From: Clostridium sp. K4410.MGS-306
GTDB taxonomy: Bacteria > Cyanobacteriota > Vampirovibrionia > Gastranaerophilales > Gastranaerophilaceae
Direction of reading: 5' to 3'
Length of the DNA stretch: 64,000 bases
Assembly (NCBI GenBank): GCA_000980375.1
Contig: LARD01000005.1
Location: 194,251-258,250 of the forward strand
The position numbers were made by a program, and so were the translations under genes. This document shows positions 16,959-24,408 of this stretch, in pieces. The notes under the pieces are model-generated. The model did not search any database, was not told the DNA's origin, and saw nothing but the letters and a program-made list of their open reading frames with translations. Every line of letters starts with the position of its first letter. Positions within the stretch are counted from its first letter, which is position 1.

Positions 16959-17624
16959 ATGACAGAAAAAAATGAAGAACAAATGGAAGTAAATGCTGAA
17001 CAAAATGATATCAGTGTTTTTGAAAACGAAAAACACCAGATCGTTGAAGAAAAAGACGCTAAATTAAAAGCGGATATTCAGGCTTCTCACAGCAAAGAAC
17101 CACAAAAAAAGTGGTACATTGTTCACACTTATTCAGGATACGAAAACAAGGTAAAAGTTAACCTTGAAAAGCGTATTGAATATATGAACATGGGTGACAA
17201 AATCTTCCGCGTGGAAGTTCCTCAAAAAACAATAACTAAAGTCAAAGACGGCAAAAAACAAGACCGTGAAGAAAAAATCTTCCCCGGTTATGTTCTTGTT
17301 GAAATGATAATGGATGATGACAGCTGGTATGTTGTCAGACATACAGCAGGTGTTACAAAATTTGTCGGTACTTCTAAAAAACCGATTCCTGCTAAAGATT
17401 CTGAAATCAAAAAGATTATCCACAGAGTACAAACTCAAACAACTAAAATCGAGCTTGATGTTAAAGTTGGTGACAAAGTCAGAATCATTTCCGGCCCGTT
17501 TGCAGACTTTATCGGTGATATTACAGAAGTTTATCCTGATAAATCTAAACTTAGAGCTACAGTTTCTATCTTTGGACGTGAAACACCTGTTGAGCTCGAA
17601 TACAAACAAATTCAAAAGGTATAA
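16959..17624 (+). CDS. nusG: Transcription termination/antitermination protein NusG
   Basis: A 221-residue NusG. An acidic ~45-residue N-terminal extension precedes the NGN domain (KKWYIVHTYSGYENKVKVNL, FPGYVLVEMIMDDDSWYVVR, GVTKFVG). The C-terminal KOW domain (about 165-221) contains VKVGDKVRIISGPFADFIGD. It binds RNA polymerase and couples it to Rho or the ribosome. The extension is longer than in E. coli NusG. It is followed by an L1-stalk-like leader element and rplK. Confidence 0.96.
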   Translation: MTEKNEEQMEVNAEQNDISVFENEKHQIVEEKDAKLKADIQASHSKEPQKKWYIVHTYSGYENKVKVNLEKRIEYMNMGDKIFRVEVPQKTITKVKDGKKQDREEKIFPGYVLVEMIMDDDSWYVVRHTAGVTKFVGTSKKPIPAKDSEIKKIIHRVQTQTTKIELDVKVGDKVRIISGPFADFIGDITEVYPDKSKLRATVSIFGRETPVELEYKQIQKV

Positions 17625-17633
17625 TACTAGTCA

Positions 17634-17689
17634 GTGGAAGGGGATGCCTGTTAAAGTAATTTAAAGGCTGGAAACCCCGCAAATACCAC
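17634..17689 (+). promoter_or_regulatory. Structured RNA leader of rplK resembling the 23S rRNA L1-binding stalk
   Basis: Nested helices are visible: GTGG (17634-17637) with CCAC (17686-17689), GGGG (17640-17643) with CCCC (17675-17678), and GCC (17646-17648) with GGC (17666-17668), capped by TTAAA/TTTAA. The outer part (GUGG... AAAUACCAC) resembles the base of 23S helix 76 (GGUGGGAGGC... GAAAUACCACC), the L1 site. It is a likely autoregulatory operator for L1. A related element precedes rplA. Confidence 0.6.
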
Positions 17690-17703
17690 GAAAGGAGAAT
17701 AAA

Positions 17704-18129
17704 ATGGCTAAAAAAATCGTAGGAAAAATCAAGCTTCAAATTGAAGCAGGTAAAGCAAATCCGTCACCACCGGTTGGTCCGGCTCTGGGTCAGCATGGTG
17801 TTAACATCATGGATTTCTGTAAGCAATTCAATGCTAAAACAGAATCACAGGCAGGTTATATTATTCCTGTTGTTATTGATGTATATGAAGACAGAAGCTT
17901 CTCTTTCATAGTAAAAAGCCCTCCGGCTGCTGTGTTAATTAAGAAAGCTATTAACTTACCTAAAGGTTCAGCTGCACCTAACAAAACTAAAGTCGGCAAA
18001 ATTACTGTAGCTCAATTAGAAGAAATTGCAAAAATCAAAATGGATGACTTAAACGCAACTACTGTTGAAGCTGCGGTAAGAATGCTCAAAGGTTCAGCAA
18101 GAGCAATGGGTGTTACAGTAGAAGAATAA
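17704..18129 (+). CDS. rplK: 50S ribosomal protein L11
   Basis: A 141-residue L11 with the canonical N-terminal proline-rich segment ([20 protein letters not shown]) and the C-terminal rRNA-binding domain ([36 protein letters not shown]). It forms the GTPase-associated centre with 23S rRNA and is needed for RelA-type stringent signalling. A strong AAAGGAG lies 8 bases before the ATG. Structured elements flank the gene on both sides. Confidence 0.98.
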   Translation: MAKKIVGKIKLQIEAGKANPSPPVGPALGQHGVNIMDFCKQFNAKTESQAGYIIPVVIDVYEDRSFSFIVKSPPAAVLIKKAINLPKGSAAPNKTKVGKITVAQLEEIAKIKMDDLNATTVEAAVRMLKGSARAMGVTVEE

Positions 18130-18135
18130 CAACAA

Positions 18136-18202
18136 GTGGAAGGGGATGCCGTATGGGGCACACCTTATAAGCCCGTAACGGATTAGAACCCGATATCACC
18201 AC
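18136..18202 (+). promoter_or_regulatory. Second L1-stalk-like RNA element, before rplA
   Basis: It shares GTGGAAGGGGATGCC with the rplK leader (18136-18150 versus 17634-17648) and ends in AACCCG-N5-CACCAC. GTGG pairs with CCAC (18199-18202) and GGG with CCC (18189-18191). An inner arm forms from CCGT/ACGG and GGGC/GCCC. The inner stems differ in sequence from the first element while the outer architecture is kept, which fits conserved protein recognition. Confidence 0.55.
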
Positions 18203-18216
18203 AGAAAGGAAAAGAA

Positions 18217-18939
18217 ATGAGTAAATTAACTAAAAGACAACAAAAACAGGCTGAAATGCTTGAAGGTTTTGTACAACCTTCATCAGCAGCTCATGCATTA
18301 AAAAAATTGCAAGAAATATCAGAAGCAACTGTAAAATTCGACGAAACTGTTGAATGCCACATGCGTCTCGGTATTGATGTAAAAAGAGCTGACCAGCTCG
18401 TTCGTTCAACTGTTGTATTGCCGGCTGGCCTTGGTAAAGATGTAAGAGTTTGCGTTATTGCTAAAGGTACAAAAGCTGACGAAGCTAAAGCAGCAGGTGC
18501 TGAAGAGGCAGGTGCTGAAGAAGTTATCGACAAAATTGCAGGCGGCTGGTTTGAATTCGACACATTGATTGCAACACCGGACTGCATGGGTATGCTCGGT
18601 AAACTTGGTAAAGTTTTAGGTCCTAAAGGCTTGATGCCTAACCCTAAAACCGGTACTGTTACACTTGACGTTGCTAAAGCAGTTAAAGATGCTAAAGCTG
18701 GTAAAGTTGAATTCCGTGCTGATAAACAGGGTATGATTCACTGTCCTATCGGTAAAATCAAATTCTCTTATGATGATTTGATGAAAAACTATGCAACTTT
18801 GGCAGATGCTGTTTTAAGAGCAAAACCTGCTGTTGCTAAAGGTGTATACGTTAAATCAGCTTATTTAACTACTACAATGGGTCCTGGTATCAAACTTGAT
18901 ACTAAAAACCTTGCAGCAGAAGTTAAAGAATACGTATAA
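18217..18939 (+). CDS. rplA: 50S ribosomal protein L1
   Basis: A 240-residue L1 with typical motifs: [54 protein letters not shown] and the C-terminal [11 protein letters not shown]1 binds the mobile stalk of 23S rRNA and in many bacteria represses its own mRNA by binding a stalk-like operator. Two such candidates lie upstream. An AGAAAGGAAAAG ribosome site precedes the ATG. An intrinsic terminator follows immediately; rplJ and rplL are not downstream here. Confidence 0.98.
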   Translation: MSKLTKRQQKQAEMLEGFVQPSSAAHALKKLQEISEATVKFDETVECHMRLGIDVKRADQLVRSTVVLPAGLGKDVRVCVIAKGTKADEAKAAGAEEAGAEEVIDKIAGGWFEFDTLIATPDCMGMLGKLGKVLGPKGLMPNPKTGTVTLDVAKAVKDAKAGKVEFRADKQGMIHCPIGKIKFSYDDLMKNYATLADAVLRAKPAVAKGVYVKSAYLTTTMGPGIKLDTKNLAAEVKEYV

Positions 18940-18956
18940 AAATATTCTAATATCTA

Positions 18957-18988
18957 TAAAGCCCTCAAGAAATTGAGGGCTTTTTTAT
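18957..18988 (+). terminator. Intrinsic terminator after rplA
   Basis: AGCCCTCAA and TTGAGGGCT form a perfect 9-bp stem with a GAAA loop, followed by TTTTTTA. Confidence 0.9.
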
Positions 18989-19001
18989 TTTATTTATTTT
19001 G

Positions 19002-20387
19002 TTATTGGCAGACTGATTTCAAATACTCATCCATTGCTTTTGCTGCTCTTTTACCGGCACCCATTGCATTTATTGCATTGGATTCTCCTGTCGGGGCAAC
19101 GTCTCCGCCGGCATATACTCCGGGAATTGAGGTTTCTCCTGTTTCTTCGTTAACTATGATGTAGCCTCTATTATTTGTTTCCAGCTCCAATCCTTCTTTT
19201 TGGGCAGATGTTTGTATAATCGGATTCGGGCCTGTGCCAAGAGCTACAATAACTGCATCAAGCTCTATAGTAACAGATTCGCCAGTGGGAACAGGTCGTC
19301 TTCTGCCAGAAGCATCTGGTTCACCAAGCTCCATTAAATCAAATTTCATAGCTTTTACATAACCGTCCTGGCCGATTATTTCAGAAGGTGCGTGTAAGAA
19401 TTTGAAGATAACACCTTCTTCTTTTGCGTGTCTGATTTCTTCAAGACGCGCAGGAAGCTCTGCTTCTGTTCTTCTGTATGCAATGTATACTTCTTTGTAT
19501 CCAACTCTTACAGCTGTTCTTGCAGCGTCCATTGCAACGTTACCGCCGCCTATAATTGCAACTTTTTTTCCAACCTTAAGCGGTGTCGGGGTCGATTCTT
19601 CATTTGCATGCATTAAGTTGACACGTGTTAAAAATTCATTTGCAGAATAAACACCGTTGAGGTTTTCACCCGGAATGTTCATCATCTTTGGCAATCCTGC
19701 ACCTGAGCATAAGAAAATAGCGTCAAAACCGTCTTCTTTGAGCTGGTTAATAGTTATTGATTTACCAACAATAACATTTTTTTCGAATTTTACACCAATA
19801 TTTTTAAGTCCTTCAATTTCTCTGTCAAGCACTGTTCTAGGAAGCCTGAATGGGGGGATCCCGTATCTTAAAACACCGCCGAGCTCGTGAAGCGCTTCAA
19901 ATACTGTTACATCATAGCCTGCCTTTCTTAAATCAGCAGCAGCTGTGATTCCAGCGCAACCTGAACCAACAATGGCAACTTTTTTGTTGCAGTCGTTTAT
20001 CTTGCCGATTTTTGCATTGGTTTTGTCGCCTACATATCTTTCGAGTGCGCCGATAGCAACAGGTTTGCCTTTAATGCCGAGTATACAGTTTCCTTCACAC
20101 TGGCGTTCCTGAGGGCATACACGTCCGCAAACAGAAGGCAGCATGCTTGTTTGTCTTATGATGTCGCCTGCTTTTTCTATATTACCTTCTTTTATAGCTG
20201 CAATAAATTCCGGAATTTGAATATTAACAGGGCAGCCTTTTACGCATTTTGCATTTTTGCAGTGCAAGCATCTAGATGCTTCTAAAGCGGCCTGTTCATC
20301 AGTAAAATTATTTTCCACAGCATCAAAGTTTGTTCTTCTTATTTTAGGATCCTGTTCCACAGGATGTTGTCTGTCGACTTTTTCCAT
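19002..20387 (-). CDS. gltA: NADPH-dependent glutamate synthase, GltA homotetrameric/GltD-like type
   Basis: A 461-residue flavin/iron-sulfur oxidoreductase. The N-terminal ferredoxin-like domain carries two cysteine clusters (CLHCKNAKCVKGCP and CGRVCPQERQCEGNC, residues ~40-105). An FAD-binding GSGCAGITAAADLRKAGYDV follows (~140-160), then an NADPH-binding GGGNVAMDAARTAVRVG (~282) and a C-terminal GVYAGGDVAPTGESNAINAMGAGKRA. The family includes the GOGAT small subunit and the homotetrameric GltA; NfnB- or sulfide-dehydrogenase-like roles cannot be excluded. Its placement just downstream of glnA on the same strand supports ammonium assimilation. GGAGAA precedes the ATG. Confidence 0.88.
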   Translation of the reverse strand: MEKVDRQHPVEQDPKIRRTNFDAVENNFTDEQAALEASRCLHCKNAKCVKGCPVNIQIPEFIAAIKEGNIEKAGDIIRQTSMLPSVCGRVCPQERQCEGNCILGIKGKPVAIGALERYVGDKTNAKIGKINDCNKKVAIVGSGCAGITAAADLRKAGYDVTVFEALHELGGVLRYGIPPFRLPRTVLDREIEGLKNIGVKFEKNVIVGKSITINQLKEDGFDAIFLCSGAGLPKMMNIPGENLNGVYSANEFLTRVNLMHANEESTPTPLKVGKKVAIIGGGNVAMDAARTAVRVGYKEVYIAYRRTEAELPARLEEIRHAKEEGVIFKFLHAPSEIIGQDGYVKAMKFDLMELGEPDASGRRRPVPTGESVTIELDAVIVALGTGPNPIIQTSAQKEGLELETNNRGYIIVNEETGETSIPGVYAGGDVAPTGESNAINAMGAGKRAAKAMDEYLKSVCQ

Positions 20388-20465
20388 TTATTTTTCTCCA
20401 TAATATCGTGTCCATAACTCACAATTAAATTATAATATAAGACGGTGTGTTTTGGTTAAATAACA

Positions 20466-21794
20466 TCAGATGTCTAAATATTTCTTAAGCTCCCATGGGG
20501 TAACCTGTTTTCTGTAATCATTCCATTCTTTTCTTTTTGAGTACAAAAACTCATTGAAGATGTAATCACCTAATGCAGCTCTTGCAACGAAACTTTTTTC
20601 AAACTCTTCAAGAGCCGTAAAAAGGTTTCTTGGTAATGATTTAATTTTTCTTTGTTTTATTTCATTGCTTGATAACAAAAACAAGTTTTTTTCCATTGGC
20701 GCAGGCGGGTCTACTTTGTTGCGTAGTCCGTCCATACAGGTTTGCAAAATTACAGCAAAAGCCAAATAAGGGTTTGCCGCTGCATCGGGAGAGCGAAGCT
20801 CAAGTCTTGTTGATTCACCTCGCTTTGACGGAATACGTACGAGTGCACTTCTTGTGACAACTGACCAGACAATGTAAATAGGTGCTTCATAGTCTTTTAC
20901 AAGACGTTTGTAACTGTTTATTGTCGGATTTAAAATTGCAGTTATGCCTTTAATATTCTTTAAAATAGAACCTATTGAATACAGAGCCTGCTCAGAGAGC
21001 TTGTGTGATCCATTTTCATCATAAAATGCATTTTTTCCGTTTTTATCACTTAAAGATATGTTTAAATGCAAGCCTGAACCATTTTGTCCGTATATTGGTT
21101 TTGGCATAAATGACGCTTTAAAACCAAAATTGTCAGCAATTGATTTGGTCACAAATTTAAAAGTCATTAGATTGTCTGCAGTTTTTAATATTTCATCATA
21201 TCCCAAATCTATCTCATGCTGGAATGGTGCACCTTCGTGGTGCAGTGCATCGGTTTCAAATCCCATTTCTTCAAGTGCTTGCATTACTTCAATAAGCGTT
21301 TCGTCATATCTGTTACTTCTATTTACGTCATAATAGCCGGTTTTTTCTGCACCTATATTCAAAATATTGTTGTCTTTATCTGTTTTGAATAAGAAGAACT
21401 CAACTTCAGGGCCTATTTGCATTGTGTAGCCGTATTGTTGAGCATTAGCAATTACTTTTTTAAGATTTGATCTCGGACATCCGGCAAAAGGTGTTCCGTC
21501 GGCATTATGTATGTCACAGATAAACCGTGCTGTGTTTTTGAGGTTTGAAAATTTTATCGGAAAAGTCATAAACGTAGATTTGTCAGGAACTATAGTCAAA
21601 TCGAGCGTTTCATTTTCTCTAAAACCGCTTAGGGATGAACCGTCAAAAGTAATTTTGTTTTCCAAAACTTCGTCAATTTGCGAAGCCGGTACATTTAGAG
21701 TTTTTATTTTTCCGTTTATATCTGCAAATTGGAGATAAAGTGTTTTTATTTTTTCTTGCTTTAATATGTCTTTTATTTGTTTGTCCGATAGCAT
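20466..21794 (-). CDS. glnA: Glutamine synthetase, type I
   Basis: Assimilates ammonium by converting glutamate to glutamine. With the ATG at 21794 the protein has 442 residues, the length of the Gram-positive/archaeal GSI-alpha form. Signatures: DGSSLSGFRENETLDLTIVP, MQIGPEVEFFLF, NRYDETLIEVMQALEEMGFE, HHEGAPFQHEIDL, GQNGSGLHLNISL, NPTINSYKRLV and the RIPSKRGESTRLELRSPDAA ATP/glutamate site. No adenylylation-loop Tyr (NLYDLP motif) is seen, so feedback or PII-type control is more likely. Upstream sequence to 21830 has no ribosome site and contains the promoter, so I place the start at 21794. Confidence 0.95.
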   Translation of the reverse strand: MLSDKQIKDILKQEKIKTLYLQFADINGKIKTLNVPASQIDEVLENKITFDGSSLSGFRENETLDLTIVPDKSTFMTFPIKFSNLKNTARFICDIHNADGTPFAGCPRSNLKKVIANAQQYGYTMQIGPEVEFFLFKTDKDNNILNIGAEKTGYYDVNRSNRYDETLIEVMQALEEMGFETDALHHEGAPFQHEIDLGYDEILKTADNLMTFKFVTKSIADNFGFKASFMPKPIYGQNGSGLHLNISLSDKNGKNAFYDENGSHKLSEQALYSIGSILKNIKGITAILNPTINSYKRLVKDYEAPIYIVWSVVTRSALVRIPSKRGESTRLELRSPDAAANPYLAFAVILQTCMDGLRNKVDPPAPMEKNLFLLSSNEIKQRKIKSLPRNLFTALEEFEKSFVARAALGDYIFNEFLYSKRKEWNDYRKQVTPWELKKYLDI

Positions 21795-21800
21795 AAGAAT

Positions 21801-21830
21801 ATTATCTGATATAGTGTTCAGACAGGTCAA
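21801..21830 (-). promoter_or_regulatory. glnA promoter, leaderless geometry
   Basis: Minus strand: -35 TTGACC (21830-21825), 18-base spacer, -10 GATAAT (21806-21801). Six bases then lead to the ATG at 21794. Transcription would start at the initiation codon; no ribosome site exists. Confidence 0.6.
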
Positions 21831-21959
21831 GTAAAGATTATTTGTAATATTTCTTAACTATTTTTTATGTTATAAAGCAATATTTTATATATAAATGTTT
21901 TTATTATTACAGAGAGATTAAATTTTATAACACGGCAAAACTAGAGATGAGGGGATTTT

Positions 21960-22124
21960 ATGGTTACAAAAGACATTTCAACTGTTAAATATTCTTACAG
22001 TTATTTACAAAAAGAAGATAACAAGCTTTTTTGTACAGACACAATTATTGGTAAGCTGCCAAAAATAAAAATGACACTTCCAAAATTGAATTTGGCTGAA
22101 AATTTAAATCTTGCTTTTTGTTAG
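21960..22124 (+). CDS. Small hypothetical protein (54 residues)
   Basis: A short frame with a good ribosome site (GATGAGGGG, about 5 bases before the ATG). The product has no membrane span and no recognisable family; it starts MVTKDISTVKYSYSYLQKED and ends in a leucine/lysine-rich stretch (KIKMTLPKLNLAENLNLAFC). It converges with the HicB-like gene, sharing 4 bases. The start signal and the clean gap upstream argue for a real gene; a toxin-like or regulatory role is only speculation. Confidence 0.5.
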   Translation: MVTKDISTVKYSYSYLQKEDNKLFCTDTIIGKLPKIKMTLPKLNLAENLNLAFC

Positions 22125-22339
22125 ATATTAACAAGATTGGGTAAAAATTTATATACGGGTTTTACTTTAACAGGAAAATCCGTATTTTCTCGTTCAAGAA
22201 TTTTTTCAAGGTTGAGTATTGCATCTTGTTCACTGTGGCCAAATCCTATCAGCTTTTTTACAATACAATTTGCAACAAACACATTGTTTTTATTGTTTTT
22301 ATAAATCAAAGCCGGGTATTGAATTTCTGTTATTGTCAT
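22121..22339 (-). CDS. HicB-like small protein (partial RNase H-like fold)
   Basis: A 72-residue protein resembling the HicB antitoxin N-terminal fold: a beta-beta pattern (ITEIQYPALIYK, VFVANCIVKKLIGFG) followed by the helix SEQDAILNLEKILERE, as in HicB-like domains where A-x-x-N-L precedes the loop. No DNA-binding RHH tail is present and no HicA toxin lies beside it, so it may be an orphan or a non-TA member. The ATG at 22339 has GAGAGGTG 5 bases upstream; a TTG at 22354 is less likely. Confidence 0.55.
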   Translation of the reverse strand: MTITEIQYPALIYKNNKNNVFVANCIVKKLIGFGHSEQDAILNLEKILERENTDFPVKVKPVYKFLPNLVNI

Positions 22340-22508
22340 AGATTCACCTCTCAAACTTTTTATATATTATCGACTTCTTTTTGCGTTTTATTTAGTATCC
22401 TTTTAAAAATTTCAATTTTTTGTAGTAGATTAATATTATTTAAAAATCTATAAACACGTGCGTTTTCTTGTGGTAATATGTTACAAACAGCTTATGGGAT
22501 TTAAATCT

Positions 22509-23003
22509 ATGAAAAAAATATTCTTATCTTTATTTGTTTTATTCGGTGCTGTAAATTCATCTTTTGCAGTAGAAATACCGGATGTCATGAGAAAAACAAT
22601 GGCCCAAGACCCTATAGGTGCTACAGGGATTTTACAGCTTATTATTTCAATGGCTTTTGTTATAGGGCTTATCTATGTGACCGGATGGATTTACACAAAG
22701 CTTAATATTGTTAACAGACAAAAATTAGATAAAATTAATAAAGATAACTCTGACGGCTCAAGATTTACTGTTTTGCAGTCAATGTCACTGGGTCAACAAA
22801 GGCACTTGTATTCTATTGAAATGAATAATAAGGTATTTCTTGTTGCTTCTACACCCAGCCATATTAACGTTTTGAAAGAATTCGATAAGGAACCGGGTGC
22901 TGATAAGCAAGATATAATTGCCGAAAAAGATGTTCCTGTTCAACAAGAAAATGTCAAAACAAACATTGATATAGATGAACTTTATAAAAAATACAAAAAT
23001 TAA
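22509..23003 (+). CDS. fliO: FliO/MopB-family flagellar biosynthesis protein
   Basis: A 164-residue protein with a signal-peptide-like N-terminus (MKKIFLSLFVLFGAVNSSFA), a membrane segment (about residues 42-62) and a cytoplasmic domain. RFTVLQSMSLGQQRHLYSIE and VFLVASTPSHINVLKEF match the FliO pattern (lplG-x-x-x-x-hhhhE, then hhhGhT). FliO assists assembly of the FliP ring in the flagellar export apparatus. No other export gene is adjacent, so it is an isolated copy here. The start is uncertain: an ATG at 22494 is also in frame. Confidence 0.7.
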   Translation: MKKIFLSLFVLFGAVNSSFAVEIPDVMRKTMAQDPIGATGILQLIISMAFVIGLIYVTGWIYTKLNIVNRQKLDKINKDNSDGSRFTVLQSMSLGQQRHLYSIEMNNKVFLVASTPSHINVLKEFDKEPGADKQDIIAEKDVPVQQENVKTNIDIDELYKKYKN

Positions 23004-23021
23004 ATATATACGGAGTAAGAT

Positions 23022-23912
23022 GTGAGAAGAGAAGTTTTAATAGGAAATAAAACAGTTGGGGATAACTCTCCTTGTTTTATCATTGCAGAGATTGGTATAA
23101 ACCATAACGGTTCACTTGATTTGGCCAAAAAGATGATAGAAGAGGCTGTTTTTGCGGGATGTGATGCTGTTAAATTTCAAAAAAGAACAGTTACTAAAGT
23201 CTACACACCCGAAGAACTTGATGTTTACAGGCCAAATTACTACGGAAATACCAATAGAGATTTAAAACTCGGGTTAGAATTTAGTTTAGAAGATTACAAA
23301 GAGATTGATTCTTATTGTAAAGCTAAAAAAATAATGTGGTTTGCTTCTTGCTGGGATTTAGACTCTGTTGATTTTATTGAACAGTTTGATGTTCCCTGTC
23401 ATAAAATTGCATCTGCTCTTTTGACCGATGATGAAATGCTGTTGCGTCTTAAAAAGACGAACAAACCTATTTTGCTTTCTACCGGTATGAGCTCAATGGA
23501 AGAGATAAGACATGCCGTAAAGGTGCTGGGCGAAGAAAATCTTGTTATATTCCACTGCACATCTACATATCCGACAGAGCACAAGGAAATCAACCTTCGT
23601 GTAATAGAAGAACTAAGAAAAGAATTTAATTGTCCTATCGGATACAGCGGACATGAAAAAGGTCTTTTGCCTTCTATACTGTCTGTTCAGCTTGGTGCTT
23701 GTTCTGTAGAAAGACACATTACAATAGACAGAACATTATGGGGCTCTGATCAGGCTGCCAGCCTTGAGCCCGAAGGGCTAAGACGTATGGTTCGTGATAT
23801 CAGAGAAGTAAAAGTGGTTCTTGGCGACGGTAAAAAAATAGTCTATGATTCTGAATTACCTGTTCGTAAAAAATTAAGAAAAACATCTAAGGTATTGGTA
23901 GAAAATGTATAA
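23022..23912 (+). CDS. neuB: N-acetylneuraminate/nonulosonate synthase, short form without SAF domain
   Basis: A NeuB-family enzyme condensing PEP with a hexosamine to make a nine-carbon sialic-type acid. Motifs: FIIAEIGINHNGSLDLAKKM, GCDAVKFQKR, WFASCWDLDSVDFIEQF, PILLSTGMSS, HCTSTYPTEHKEINL and GYSGHEKGLLPSILSVQLGA with ERHITIDRTLWGSDQAASLE. At 296 residues it ends shortly after the barrel (VRKKLRKTSKVLVENV) and lacks the C-terminal antifreeze-like SAF domain. The start is GTG at 23022 with GGAG upstream. It overlaps the KdsC-like gene by 8 bases. The precise sugar product (Neu5Ac, legionaminate or other) is not resolvable. Confidence 0.88.
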   Translation: MRREVLIGNKTVGDNSPCFIIAEIGINHNGSLDLAKKMIEEAVFAGCDAVKFQKRTVTKVYTPEELDVYRPNYYGNTNRDLKLGLEFSLEDYKEIDSYCKAKKIMWFASCWDLDSVDFIEQFDVPCHKIASALLTDDEMLLRLKKTNKPILLSTGMSSMEEIRHAVKVLGEENLVIFHCTSTYPTEHKEINLRVIEELRKEFNCPIGYSGHEKGLLPSILSVQLGACSVERHITIDRTLWGSDQAASLEPEGLRRMVRDIREVKVVLGDGKKIVYDSELPVRKKLRKTSKVLVENV

Positions 23913-24408
23913 AACACTTAATTTATCATCAGATATAAAACTGATTGTAAGTGATTTTGACGGTATTTTTACTGACAATTCGGTTTATATTTTAAATGAA
24001 ACTTCAAGACTTAAAAAACTCAGTTATAAAGATCTTATGGGAGTTTCAATTGCAGTAAAAAATGGAATCAATGTTGCAATTATTTCGGGTGAACAAAGCA
24101 AAGAGATTGATTATGTTGCAGGAAAATTTAACCTTGAAGATATTCATCAGGGAATAAGAATAAAGTGCCCGATACTTGACGATTTAAAGAAAAAATATAA
24201 TTTAAAAGATGAAGAAATATTATACGTTGGTGATGATATTAATGACATTGAGTGCCTCAATAGTGTAAAATATGCTATAACTGTAGAAGATGCAAATTAC
24301 AAAGTAAAACAAATCCCTCATATACAAATTACAAAAGCAAATGCAGGCAACGGGGCTTTTAGAGAAATAGTGGATAACATAATTGCGTTAAGAGAAAATG
24401 AAAAATAA
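23905..24408 (+). CDS. KdsC/NeuC-type HAD phosphatase (nonulosonate pathway)
   Basis: A 167-residue C0-type HAD phosphatase. Motif I is VSDFDGIFTDN (residues ~16-26), motif II IISGEQS, a lysine follows in the LDDLKKKY region, and motif IV is VGDDINDIECL. These match KdsC (KDO-8-phosphate phosphatase) and the phosphatase modules of sialic-acid pathways. Overlap with neuB strongly suggests it acts on the phosphorylated product or precursor of that synthase. It also overlaps the following TPR gene by 11 bases, indicating a tightly coupled operon. Confidence 0.82.
   Translation: MYKTLNLSSDIKLIVSDFDGIFTDNSVYILNETSRLKKLSYKDLMGVSIAVKNGINVAIISGEQSKEIDYVAGKFNLEDIHQGIRIKCPILDDLKKKYNLKDEEILYVGDDINDIECLNSVKYAITVEDANYKVKQIPHIQITKANAGNGAFREIVDNIIALRENEK

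Noticed and set aside
22121..22339. Complete HicAB toxin-antitoxin system
   Set aside because: Only a HicB-like domain is present; the convergent 54-residue ORF does not resemble HicA.
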